DNA from: Candidatus Pacearchaeota archaeon
GTDB lineage: Archaea; Nanoarchaeota; Nanoarchaeia; Pacearchaeales; GW2011-AR1
Direction: 5' to 3'
NCBI GenBank assembly: GCA_002690445.1
Contig: NZER01000281.1
Coordinates: forward strand, 1 to 10,320
Length of the DNA stretch: 10,320 bases
Under the pieces are notes generated by a model. The model did not search any database, was not told the origin of the DNA, and saw only the letters and a program-made list of their open reading frames with translations. The translations under genes and the position numbers were made by a program. Below are positions 1-7,571 of this stretch, piece by piece; position 1 is the first letter of the stretch, and every line of letters starts with the position of its first letter.

Positions 1-82
1 CTTTGAAGAGAGAACTGAGATATTCCTTGTTATGCAGGAGAAACTGCTGACGGGGGAAGAGAACGCCTCCAGCTCGAAATAA
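1..82 (+). CDS. Tail assembly chaperone, upstream-frame part (C-terminal end, partial)
   Basis: This is the 3' end of a gene that enters from the left edge. Codons start at position 2 and read FEERTEIFLVMQEKLL, ending at the TAA at 80-82. Only 26 residues are visible, so the identity comes from context. It lies directly upstream of the tape measure gene, where siphoviruses and myoviruses encode a tail assembly chaperone as a short form (lambda gpG) and a frameshifted long form (gpGT). These chaperones coat the tape measure protein during tail assembly and are not in the mature virion. A second open frame in the -1 register overlaps from position 19 and continues to 501, as expected for a G/GT pair. 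The family assignment rests on position and frameshift layout, not on recognised sequence. Confidence 0.5.
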   Translation, partial: FEERTEIFLVMQEKLLTGEENASSSK

Positions 83-501
83 ACATCCATGCGGAATGGT
101 GTGGGGGTTGCAACTTTCATACATTTCCGTATGAATCTAATCAAGTTCCCATAACTGGGGATAGAAATAGGTTTTTTACCTGCAAAGAGGATGTATGGGA
201 AGTCATTGATTTATTAATTAAGGAGGCTAAAGAATATAATGAAAAAGGCAAGGAGTTTGATATAGCTAAATCAGTCAATGCTCAGTTGCCTTTTTTTTGT
301 TGCCGGAATATAGTACATGATAGAAAATTACAAAAAGATATTGAACGATATATTTACAGCGAGCAGTTTGGTATATCACCGTATCCGGGCAGTTATGGAG
401 AGCAGCCTGCGAAATGGGTGGACAGGGCTTTTATCATTAAAAGCGCACTTGCTAAAAAACAAAAGGATCAGATAGATGCCACAAGAAAAGATAATAATTA
501 A
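19..501 (+). CDS. Tail assembly chaperone, -1 frameshift extension
   Basis: This is an open frame of about 160 codons with in-frame stops at 4-6 and 16-18 just before it. It has no ATG or GTG start, and its only TTG is at 286, inside what looks like continuous coding sequence. It is best read as the long-form extension made by a -1 shift at about 52-58, like the T part of lambda gpGT. Visible features are a W-C-G-G-C motif (97-111), further cysteines including an adjacent pair in FFCCRN, and a C-terminal SPYPGSYGEQPAKWVDRA segment. A PYPG...QP signature of this kind is one I associate with C-terminal regions of phage tail chaperones. The end overlaps the tape measure start by 26 nt, consistent with coupled expression. 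The cysteines could bind a metal, which is inference. A sequencing or assembly frameshift at the G run is the main alternative. A TTG start at 286 would discard coding-looking sequence and is less likely. Confidence 0.6.
   Translation, partial: DIPCYAGETADGGRERLQLEINIHAEWCGGCNFHTFPYESNQVPITGDRNRFFTCKEDVWEVIDLLIKEAKEYNEKGKEFDIAKSVNAQLPFFCCRNIVHDRKLQKDIERYIYSEQFGISPYPGSYGEQPAKWVDRAFIIKSALAKKQKDQIDATRKDNN
36..40 (+). promoter_or_regulatory. Internal Shine-Dalgarno-like stimulator of frameshifting
   Basis: AGGAG lies inside the upstream frame, 11 nt before the GGGGGAA run at 52. In E. coli dnaX an internal SD about 10 nt upstream of the slippery heptamer stimulates -1 frameshifting, and the spacing here matches. 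No start codon lies at normal distance downstream in the extension frame, so initiation there is unlikely. The role is inferred. Confidence 0.35.
52..58 (+). promoter_or_regulatory. Candidate -1 ribosomal slippery site (G GGG GAA)
   Basis: In the upstream frame this reads as the last base of ACG, then GGG GAA. It sits within the only interval (19-82) where a shift can join the upstream frame to the long -1 frame ending at 501. The P-site tRNA on GGG can re-pair perfectly after slipping back one base. The A-site tRNA on GAA would re-pair imperfectly with GGA, so it is not an ideal X-XXY-YYZ heptamer. No other run in the interval is a better candidate. I see no strong downstream stem-loop. Confidence 0.45.
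461..466 (+). promoter_or_regulatory. Ribosome binding site of the tape measure gene
   Basis: AAAAGG lies inside the end of the chaperone extension, 9 nt before the ATG at 476. It supports that start even though the two genes overlap by 26 nt. Confidence 0.45.
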
Positions 502-3157
502 ATTTGTAGCAAAAGATGCTAATAAGTTAATAAATGCTATAGACAGGCTTACTGCTGCACAAAAGAATTTAGAACAAGGCATAGTAAAAACAAAAGTTAC
601 AACAGGAGGCGCTACTGTTGCCAATAAAAAACTTGCCCAATCACAGCATCTTGTAGAACAGCGAATGAGTAGTAATGCGAAAACCGCCAATATACTACAA
701 GGTGCATTTGCTACACTTCGTAATAAACTTCTTCTTCTTTCTTTTGCTATGACTATGGCTATTAGACCATTGCTCGATTTAATAAAAGCACAATCTGATG
801 CAGAAGAAATAGCTAATAAATTCAATGTGGTATTCGGCAGACAGGCTGATGTTGTAAGAGAATGGGCTAATACTTTCGGACAAAGTGTCGGCAGGGCATC
901 TTCAGAATTACAGGGTATGCTTGCTACACTTCAGGATACTTTTGTTCCACTCGGATTTGCCAGAAAAGAAGCAACCAAATTATCTATTTCATTAACACAA
1001 TTAGCTTTAGATGTTGCCAGCTTCAATAACAAATTAGATGCAGATGTTATAAGGGATTTCCAAAGTGCCTTGGTCGGAAACCATGAAACCGTGCGAAAAT
1101 ATGGTATTGTAATAACAGAAGCACAACTTGCGGCAGAAGCCTTGCGTTCCGGTATAATAGAAACCAAACGGGAATTAACTTCACAGGAAAAAGTACAAGC
1201 ACGGCTAAACCTAATAACCGCGGGTAGCAAGGATGCAATAGGCGATTTAGAACGAACACAAAAGAGTTATGCGAATACGCTCAAGCGCTTCAATGCTGAA
1301 GTTAGGGTTACACAGGAGGTGCTTGGTAAGGAGTTAATGCCTATCGCTGCAAACCTTCTTGAATTGATGACTAACCTTGTTATCCACTTCAGGGATACAG
1401 ATGCAATTAGGAATTATACGATGTTTCTTGGTGGTGTTGCCCTGTCAATGTCGGGAATAACAGCGGCTACATTTACACTTGCCGGGGCATTTAAAATGCT
1501 AAAATTAGTAATGATTCGTAGTGGTGTAGGTCTTTTAGCGGCAGGACTTGGATATTTAGCAAGTAAATTCCTTTTTGCTGCTGAAGCAGTTACCTTGTTT
1601 GATGAAGCCCTTGATGGGGTTTCGATCCGGGCATTGCGGCCTAAAGGTAAATTAGCAGATTTAAACCAAGTAATTGATGATTTTGAAGCTGGACTGACAG
1701 AAGCAAATGGCATTATGGATGATAATATAGATCATCATTCTGAGCTTATTAAAGTAATAGAAGCTCATGCTGCTATGGAAAAATCAAGGCAGGATATATT
1801 AAACGAGGGGAGGCTGTTGGGTCTGCAATTAATTAATGCAGATAAAGATGCTATAGCTCTGGAAAAATTGCGACAAAAACAAGCATCTGAATTAAAAAGG
1901 TCAAACACAGAACTTTTGATTGTAAAACAAAAGCTTACATCTGCGGAAGGTCTGAGCCGTGAAGCTCTTGAGCTTGAACTTAAGGCGATAGAAGAAATAA
2001 TTGCTTCTTATGCGACCTTGCATCCATTACAAGAAAAAATACTCAAAAGCAAGCAGGCGGATGCCGCAGTAGCAAAAGAATTGGCAGCGAGCGCCAAGAT
2101 TCGTGAAGAATTGGTAGCAAAAGAATTGGCAGAGATGGAGAACAAAAAACATCTACTTAGTGATGTAGAAAAAGCTGAAAAGGCTGCTATGAAAACATCC
2201 ATGTCGCTTGGAATGGAAGAAGAGACTCTGGCTATATTGGCTGCTCAAAGAGGTGACGTATTAAGGGCAGAAGAAGCTGCTGTAAAAAAGGTTGCTGATG
2301 CCGATGAACGCTTAAGTGCTGCGCTTGAAATAGGTATTTCTGCATACGCACGAACCGAAGAAGGACAGCGAGCATTAATACGGGCAGAGATGGATATAAT
2401 TGAAACTAACAGAGAAATGTTAGATGGATTTATAGATGTAGATGCTGCCCTGCTTAAACTGGGGGAAGATTTTAAAAATATTGGCAAAGAAGAAGAGATA
2501 ATGCTGGCAACTAAGGCTGATGTATATGCTGAAACCTATTCGGCTATCGCAGGTTTAGTAACCGCCAATCAAAATAGAATAATGGCTGGGATAAGAGAAC
2601 AAAACCAATCAGAAATTTCAGAGCTTAAAAAAACAGCCAAATATAAACGCTCTAACGCTGCTCAACAGCAAAAGATGGAAGATGATATTAAAAAGAAACG
2701 AGAAGGCGGGCTTGTTAAAGCCTTCAGGATGCAACAATTAGCACAGGTTGGGCAAGTATGGATGAATATTGGATTGGCAGTTGTACGACAATTCGCAGAT
2801 ATGCCATTTTTCGCAGCGTTGGCAGCACAACCAGCACTTTTAACTATCGGCGGCATCCAGTCGGCGGCAATTATGGCTCAAGCGCCCCCAAAGATGGCAC
2901 AGGGTGGCATGATTGGTGGCAGGCGGCACTCTCAGGGCGGCACTATGATAGAAGCCGAACAGGGTGAATTTGTTATGTCAAGAAATGCAGTAAATAGCGT
3001 TGGAATAGAAAACCTAAACCGCATGAACCAGGGCGGTGGCGGTGCTGTAACTGTAAATGTATCCGGAAATGTTCTTTCACAGGATTTTGTCGAAGGTGAA
3101 CTTGCTGAAAATATCAAGGAAGCAATCAGGCGGGGTACTGATTTCGGTATTAGTTAA
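476..3157 (+). CDS. Phage tail tape measure protein
   Basis: This 893-residue protein should fill the tail tube and set tail length, and it helps deliver DNA at the inner membrane. The N-terminal part to about residue 300 resembles the core of TP901-type tape measure proteins: a helical start, a hydrophobic segment (about 84-101), then a Q/A/S-rich helical block with a KELTSQEK segment. Two further hydrophobic stretches lie at about 316-341 and 345-368. Residues 400-740 are charged and Ala/Glu/Lys rich, consistent with long coiled coil. A second hydrophobic, Ala-rich area (about 760-805) precedes a Gly-rich tail with GGRRHSQGGTMIEAEQGEF and SRNAVNSVGIENLNRMNQ, a characteristic tape measure C-terminus in many phages. 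The start ATG has AAAAGG upstream. Its TAA overlaps the next ATG by one base. The identification is strong from composition, size and position. The exact subfamily is not settled. Confidence 0.92.
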   Translation: MPQEKIIIKFVAKDANKLINAIDRLTAAQKNLEQGIVKTKVTTGGATVANKKLAQSQHLVEQRMSSNAKTANILQGAFATLRNKLLLLSFAMTMAIRPLLDLIKAQSDAEEIANKFNVVFGRQADVVREWANTFGQSVGRASSELQGMLATLQDTFVPLGFARKEATKLSISLTQLALDVASFNNKLDADVIRDFQSALVGNHETVRKYGIVITEAQLAAEALRSGIIETKRELTSQEKVQARLNLITAGSKDAIGDLERTQKSYANTLKRFNAEVRVTQEVLGKELMPIAANLLELMTNLVIHFRDTDAIRNYTMFLGGVALSMSGITAATFTLAGAFKMLKLVMIRSGVGLLAAGLGYLASKFLFAAEAVTLFDEALDGVSIRALRPKGKLADLNQVIDDFEAGLTEANGIMDDNIDHHSELIKVIEAHAAMEKSRQDILNEGRLLGLQLINADKDAIALEKLRQKQASELKRSNTELLIVKQKLTSAEGLSREALELELKAIEEIIASYATLHPLQEKILKSKQADAAVAKELAASAKIREELVAKELAEMENKKHLLSDVEKAEKAAMKTSMSLGMEEETLAILAAQRGDVLRAEEAAVKKVADADERLSAALEIGISAYARTEEGQRALIRAEMDIIETNREMLDGFIDVDAALLKLGEDFKNIGKEEEIMLATKADVYAETYSAIAGLVTANQNRIMAGIREQNQSEISELKKTAKYKRSNAAQQQKMEDDIKKKREGGLVKAFRMQQLAQVGQVWMNIGLAVVRQFADMPFFAALAAQPALLTIGGIQSAAIMAQAPPKMAQGGMIGGRRHSQGGTMIEAEQGEFVMSRNAVNSVGIENLNRMNQGGGGAVTVNVSGNVLSQDFVEGELAENIKEAIRRGTDFGIS
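2069..2132 (+). repeat. 19-bp in-frame direct repeat inside the tape measure coiled coil
   Basis: The same 19 bases occur at 2069-2087 and 2114-2132. They are 45 nt apart, exactly 15 codons, so VAKELA recurs with a 15-residue period. A short in-frame tandem duplication is a simple way for a tape measure gene to change length. The residues between the copies have diverged, so it is not a fresh duplication. Confidence 0.7.
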
Positions 3158-3357
3158 TGGATTTACGCAAAATACCCCAAAAGATCAAAGAACAGCTTAT
3201 CTATGATGAAGAAATTATTAATCATCGCTGGGATTTATGTCAAGGCTGTGAATTTCTAACCAAGATGAACAGGTGTAAAAAGTGTGGATGTTTTATGAAA
3301 TTTAAAACCCGTGTAGCAAAGATGAAATGTCCTGTAGATAAATGGGGTAAAGCCTAA
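3157..3357 (+). CDS. Small six-cysteine zinc-ribbon-like phage protein
   Basis: The protein has 66 residues with cysteines at 28, 31, 40, 43, 45 and 58, giving C-x2-C-x8-C-x2-C-x-C-x12-C. The core reads RCKKCGCFMKFKT, followed by KCPVDKWG near the end. I recognise this as a small conserved cysteine-rich protein found near structural genes in marine and T4-like phages, where it is usually annotated only as hypothetical. The first four cysteines could hold one zinc ion, an inference from spacing. It starts within the tape measure stop (TAATG) and its own stop overlaps the next ATG in the same way. No clear SD is close to the start, so translation is probably coupled. Candidate roles are a tail assembly factor or a small tail-tip component, but the sequence does not decide between them. 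Confidence 0.75.
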   Translation: MDLRKIPQKIKEQLIYDEEIINHRWDLCQGCEFLTKMNRCKKCGCFMKFKTRVAKMKCPVDKWGKA

Positions 3358-6300
3358 TGGCACTTTATATTCCCGGCAATTTCAAAAATGATATTCAGGG
3401 CAGGGATACCAATCTTGTCCCTGTGGTTGATATTTCTCTCTACCCCGGTGATTATGATGCGGCTGGAGAGAATATGTATATTAGCACAAATAGTGGGTCT
3501 GTAGCTGGGAAAAATCCATTGCCCCTTTTATTAAATATTCCTTCGCTTAAAGAATCTATTGATATAGAAAAGCGTAAATATAAGATTTCAAGTGTAACGC
3601 TGGATATATCAAACGCCCCCTATAATGGGCAACGGTTTAGTGACCTTGTTGGTGATTTATCACTTATTAATCACGAATGTCGAATATTTTGGACATCTCC
3701 AAGCACAAAAGCAATACATTATTTCGATGTTTACCTTCCAAGTTCACCAGATGAAAAGGCTTTTCAAATATATTACGGGACTATTCGCAGATATACCCAT
3801 GATGATGAAAAGGTAACTATAACTGTTGAGGACAGAAGCCAATCTAAGCTTCACAGGGATTTACCAGACACAATATTAGACCCCAGTGATCCTCTTGTTC
3901 CAGATGCCTATAAAAATAAAAGAATTCCTATAGTTTATGGTCATGTGGATAAAAGTCCAGGGGTAATAGAAGTTGCCCCACCAACAAATGATTATGGAGT
4001 TGACGCTGGAACTATAAACCTAATATTTGACAGTTCAACAGATTCTATTACATTCCCAATGAATATTAATCTATTTACCCATATAAATGACTATGTCGGA
4101 GTTGCTGAAACAATGGATGAAAGTGTTATTGCCGATGCTGGAACAAATATATTGGGATATCCTCATGAGGCAAGACAATATTATGGATCAACATTGGGTA
4201 CAAATATTGTTCAGTTACTATCTAGCCCTAGTGATTATACATCGGATGATGATGCACACATAGAACAATCTGATTTTCAGTCCATATCTATAGGCAATCC
4301 TATTTCCGATGGCTTTCTTGCTGTAAGAAGTCATAAAACACCTACAAGTGGGGTAACTGTTGCTCCAAGTAGGCACATAAGTGAGGGGTCAGGTACTAGT
4401 GTTTTGTTTAAGTTTATAAATTCAGGGCTTAAATTCGGAGATTTTCCAATAGATATTGTCGGCACAATAGTAGAGGAAAATGAAGTTGGCGATTGGGGTG
4501 GAGGGGGACTGTTAGGGGGTATAACACATACCGTGAATGGTTTTGATTTGAATCTTAACAATAGCGAGGATTTAATCTTTCCTGGTATTGGTGCTTATGT
4601 ACCTTCTAATTCCCACCTTGATACTGTGTATGTACAGATGCACGCAACGGCTGAATCTATAGGTGCAGATACAACTGAAGTATATTGGCATCAGAAGTCT
4701 ACCTTACATGGTGCAAATTCTAATAATGTTGGTACTCCAGATGCCTCGGCTGAGATTAGGCTTTATTGTAACACACGTTTCGATTCGACTTATGAAGGGC
4801 TGGCGATAACGGGATATAACAATGAGTTAATTTATACTGCTCCAGGCGAAACTCCGGCTTTTGGTGCGACGATAGTATCGTCAGAAACAATAATGAGGGA
4901 TGATTATGATTATGGACTGAGAATAGGAGTGGGTTTCTATTCATGGAATATTGGATGGTCATTTGCTGCTGATATTTGTATCACGGCGCTTTCAAAATAT
5001 GAGTGGGGGTTGGTTAAAAATCCATTAAAACAAAAATATTATGCAGATGTATGGGGTAGACTTACACCAGCCCAAGGGGATGATCCAGAAGCACCAGCAA
5101 TTATTAAGGATATTTTAGAGAAGGAACTTGGTCAAACAGTTGGTAGTATTCCATCCTATAATGATTGGAAATACGCCTTCACCCTTGATAAAAAAATAAA
5201 TTCCAAAAAATTAATAGAAGAAATATCTTCTCTTAGTCCTTATATCCCCAGGTTTGATAATATGGGTAAGTTCAAGATGGATACGATATTAAAAGCATAT
5301 CCAGATGGAACTGACAGTCATGAAATTAATGAAAATGATGTGATTGACTTCAGCTTTTCACGCACCAAAATTGAACAAGTTTATACCAAGGTTTCATTAA
5401 GGTATCATTGGGATTACGCTAAAGAAGATTTTTTAAGCTCGGTAGAATATAATATTGAAAGCCTCCAGGCTATTAGTGAAAATCCTTCGAATATAGAAGG
5501 AGATAAATATGAAAGAAGTTATTATGGATTTCCTACAAACAGTGCTGGTACTTATGAAGATGAAGTTGGCTATGATCGTGATGCAGATTCTACCCTGATA
5601 ATAGAAGATGATCGTGGAAAATATATCGCTTATGAGCCTTACCTTTCAGTTGATAGCACAGCCAGTCAGATTGTTAGATGGTTACTTCTTTGGCACTGTA
5701 ATCAGCATTTGGAGATGAAGGTGAAACTGCCCTTGAAATATCTGAGCCTTGAAATTGGGAGTATTGTAAATTTTAGTGAAATATTAGGCGGGGTAAAGCC
5801 TTACGGAATTAATTATAAGACTGGGGCAAATATAAATGGACAAGCTTTCTATAAATATTTTATGATAACATCCACCAATAAAACACTGGAATTTGTTGAA
5901 ATAGAATGTATCCAGATGCACAACCTTAGTAATGAATTGACTGTCCATGGATGCACCCAGGATGCTGCCAGCAATACTATAAATCCTGCTGATTATCCAG
6001 AAAATACTACTTATATAGATGATGGTAGCTGCTGGTATGGCGACAATGAACTCATGGATGAATACTGTGCATTTCCGTCTGGTGGATTGGGTATTTTTTA
6101 TCCAGAAGATGTATATGAAGAAGGCTTAACAGGTTGGAATGGCGATCCAATGAATGTAGAAATATGTACATCAAACGGGGGGACATGGCATCATAGTGCG
6201 CCCATATTTGGATGTATGGATGCAAGTGCGCTTAATTATAATTCAAGTGCAGTTTATGATGATCCCTCTTCTGCCTGTATATACCCTGCTTGTTATATTG

Positions 6301-7571
6301 ATACACAAGTAGGGTCTGAGTTTGACAATATACCACTTATAGCCGGGGTAGGTATTGAATATCTTCAATGGTTATTGCCACCGGAATTTCCTACAGATTT
6401 TGTCCCACAGCCTGAACAAGACCCAAATTCCGGGACTTCGGGTGGTAATTGTAGTTGGTATATGAATCAAATAGAATTTGTTTGCGGCATATATGGTTTA
6501 GACATTACTGGTGATGGTATACCTGATGATATAAATAGTTTTTTAAATAATGTTTCTTATATATGGATTGTCGATCATACTGACAATACTATAAATGGAT
6601 ATATAGTTAATGATCTTAACCTTCCAGCCAATCCAATGGATTTTTCACTCCTTGATGATTTGGTAAATGGTGCTGTTCCAAAATATTATACTAATGATCT
6701 TAGTGTATGGGAAGCCACACCCCATACTTATACCACCGCAGAACCTGGAAATTTTGCATCTCAATATGGTCTATTTCCCTTTATCCACGACTATGAGCTT
6801 TGCACTTTTGATGAAGGGGTTTTTGTACCTGGTAATATATCTTCTGAGATAGAAAAGTATCTTGATACTCCACCACTCGAAGGGGTAAATATAGAAGATG
6901 TATGGTGTGGCAATCAAGTTGGTACTACCAGATATCATATTTCCCTGCCAAAAGGAAGTGTTGATTATAATACTTTTAAGGAAATGTTTGAAGCTGGCAA
7001 TCTACGGTTTACAATGTGGGTTACATTTACAAGTGGAACTTGGGCATTAGACGAATTAAATGCTTTAACACAAGCTTATGATGCCTATAATGGTGCATTG
7101 GAGATAGAAGAAGATCATAGTGTTGCCGGTGTTGCAGGGGAGCAGACTACCCATATACCTATTGCTATAAATATTCCAACCGAAGACTTGCTTGTAGATT
7201 TTGAAGACGAATATCCTCTCGCAGTATGGATTAATGGGTGGATACGGATGCGTAGCCATCAGTATACTGAGTATGATATGGGAGAATGGGAAACTTCCAG
7301 GATGTACCGACTTAGTTTTGATATAGAACCAGAAGTTGAAGAAGGAAGCGGTAGTGAACTGGGTGATGTAAATGGCGATGGTGGGCTTAATGTTTTAGAT
7401 GTCGTCTTATTGACGACGGCTATACTGTCCGGAGATGTTGAAGATTTCGATGGTTGGTCGCCTATTGGCTTTGAGCCTGGTACGCAAGCATGGGCTGCTG
7501 ATCTAAATGGTGATGGTGGATATAATATATTGGATGTGGTGGCTTTAGTAAATATAATATTAGAGGGTTAA
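3357..7571 (+). CDS. Large tail hub/baseplate-like protein with C-terminal dockerin and GC-x-D modules
   Basis: The protein has 1404 residues. Residues 1 to about 165 look like a beta-rich tail domain, ending in a RYTHDDEKVTITVEDRSQ segment. KNKRIPIVYGHVDKSPG (about 186-202) follows. Residues about 580-860 hold DILEKELG, DWKYAFTLDKKINSKKLIEE, FSFSRTKIEQVYTKV, WHCNQH and VEIECIQMHNL. I associate this set with hub-like tail proteins of marine phages, comparable in position to gp27-type hubs. From about 865 the character changes: acidic, Gly/Asn/Tyr/Cys rich, with two GC-x-D motifs (865-892, 952-974), a DITGDGIPDD calcium-loop-like stretch near 1049, and two dockerin repeats at the end. This suggests a hub protein extended by a surface-binding module. 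It starts at the ATG in TAATG after the zinc-ribbon gene. Its TAA abuts the GTG of the next gene. The structural role is likely; ligand and hub assignment are inference. Confidence 0.75.
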   Translation: MALYIPGNFKNDIQGRDTNLVPVVDISLYPGDYDAAGENMYISTNSGSVAGKNPLPLLLNIPSLKESIDIEKRKYKISSVTLDISNAPYNGQRFSDLVGDLSLINHECRIFWTSPSTKAIHYFDVYLPSSPDEKAFQIYYGTIRRYTHDDEKVTITVEDRSQSKLHRDLPDTILDPSDPLVPDAYKNKRIPIVYGHVDKSPGVIEVAPPTNDYGVDAGTINLIFDSSTDSITFPMNINLFTHINDYVGVAETMDESVIADAGTNILGYPHEARQYYGSTLGTNIVQLLSSPSDYTSDDDAHIEQSDFQSISIGNPISDGFLAVRSHKTPTSGVTVAPSRHISEGSGTSVLFKFINSGLKFGDFPIDIVGTIVEENEVGDWGGGGLLGGITHTVNGFDLNLNNSEDLIFPGIGAYVPSNSHLDTVYVQMHATAESIGADTTEVYWHQKSTLHGANSNNVGTPDASAEIRLYCNTRFDSTYEGLAITGYNNELIYTAPGETPAFGATIVSSETIMRDDYDYGLRIGVGFYSWNIGWSFAADICITALSKYEWGLVKNPLKQKYYADVWGRLTPAQGDDPEAPAIIKDILEKELGQTVGSIPSYNDWKYAFTLDKKINSKKLIEEISSLSPYIPRFDNMGKFKMDTILKAYPDGTDSHEINENDVIDFSFSRTKIEQVYTKVSLRYHWDYAKEDFLSSVEYNIESLQAISENPSNIEGDKYERSYYGFPTNSAGTYEDEVGYDRDADSTLIIEDDRGKYIAYEPYLSVDSTASQIVRWLLLWHCNQHLEMKVKLPLKYLSLEIGSIVNFSEILGGVKPYGINYKTGANINGQAFYKYFMITSTNKTLEFVEIECIQMHNLSNELTVHGCTQDAASNTINPADYPENTTYIDDGSCWYGDNELMDEYCAFPSGGLGIFYPEDVYEEGLTGWNGDPMNVEICTSNGGTWHHSAPIFGCMDASALNYNSSAVYDDPSSACIYPACYIDTQVGSEFDNIPLIAGVGIEYLQWLLPPEFPTDFVPQPEQDPNSGTSGGNCSWYMNQIEFVCGIYGLDITGDGIPDDINSFLNNVSYIWIVDHTDNTINGYIVNDLNLPANPMDFSLLDDLVNGAVPKYYTNDLSVWEATPHTYTTAEPGNFASQYGLFPFIHDYELCTFDEGVFVPGNISSEIEKYLDTPPLEGVNIEDVWCGNQVGTTRYHISLPKGSVDYNTFKEMFEAGNLRFTMWVTFTSGTWALDELNALTQAYDAYNGALEIEEDHSVAGVAGEQTTHIPIAINIPTEDLLVDFEDEYPLAVWINGWIRMRSHQYTEYDMGEWETSRMYRLSFDIEPEVEEGSGSELGDVNGDGGLNVLDVVLLTTAILSGDVEDFDGWSPIGFEPGTQAWAADLNGDGGYNILDVVALVNIILEG
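5949..6032 (+). other. GC-x-D...DDGSC module, copy 1 (residues 865-892)
   Basis: The motif opens with GCTQDAAS and closes with IDDGSC. It is a looser copy of the repeat typically read as GCTD..A.NYN..A..DDGSC. Such modules occur, often in tandem, in secreted or surface proteins of Bacteroidota and related marine groups. Here it marks the start of the C-terminal extension. The function of the module is not established. Confidence 0.6.
6210..6278 (+). other. GC-x-D...NYN...DD..SAC module, copy 2 (residues 952-974)
   Basis: The sequence begins GCMDASALNYNSSAV and ends DDPSSAC, very close to the canonical form with both framing cysteines. It follows copy 1 after 59 residues that contain further Cys and Trp. 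The two framing cysteines suggest a small disulfide- or metal-stabilised loop, which is inference. Confidence 0.7.
7362..7571 (+). other. Dockerin type I-like domain at the C-terminus (residues ~1336-1404)
   Basis: Two calcium-binding loops follow the D-x-N-x-D-G-x-x-N-x-x-D pattern. GDVNGDGGLNVLD is followed by VVLLTTAILSG, and ADLNGDGGYNILD by VVALVNIILEG. The first Asp residues are 1337 and 1382. The second repeat ends at the protein terminus, as dockerins commonly do. The 45-residue spacing is longer than in compact cellulosomal dockerins because a loop is inserted between the repeats. Dockerins bind cohesins; none is visible in this window. Confidence 0.85.

Noticed and set aside
291..298. 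A run of eight T as a second frameshift site or sequencing slip.
   Set aside because: The same frame is coding-like on both sides of the run, so no shift is needed there.
286..501. A separate 71-aa gene starting at TTG 286.
   Set aside because: The same frame is open and coding-like back to position 19, and the TTG has no SD. It is the end of the chaperone extension.
376..825. A 149-codon open frame on the minus strand, and similar long antisense frames in the tape measure and hub genes.
   Set aside because: They are Ser/Ala/Leu-rich shadows antisense to well-supported genes, with no recognisable domain or SD.
4331..4561. A Pro/Ser-rich antisense frame inside the hub gene.
   Set aside because: It mirrors a Gly/Thr-rich coding stretch of the hub protein and has no independent support.
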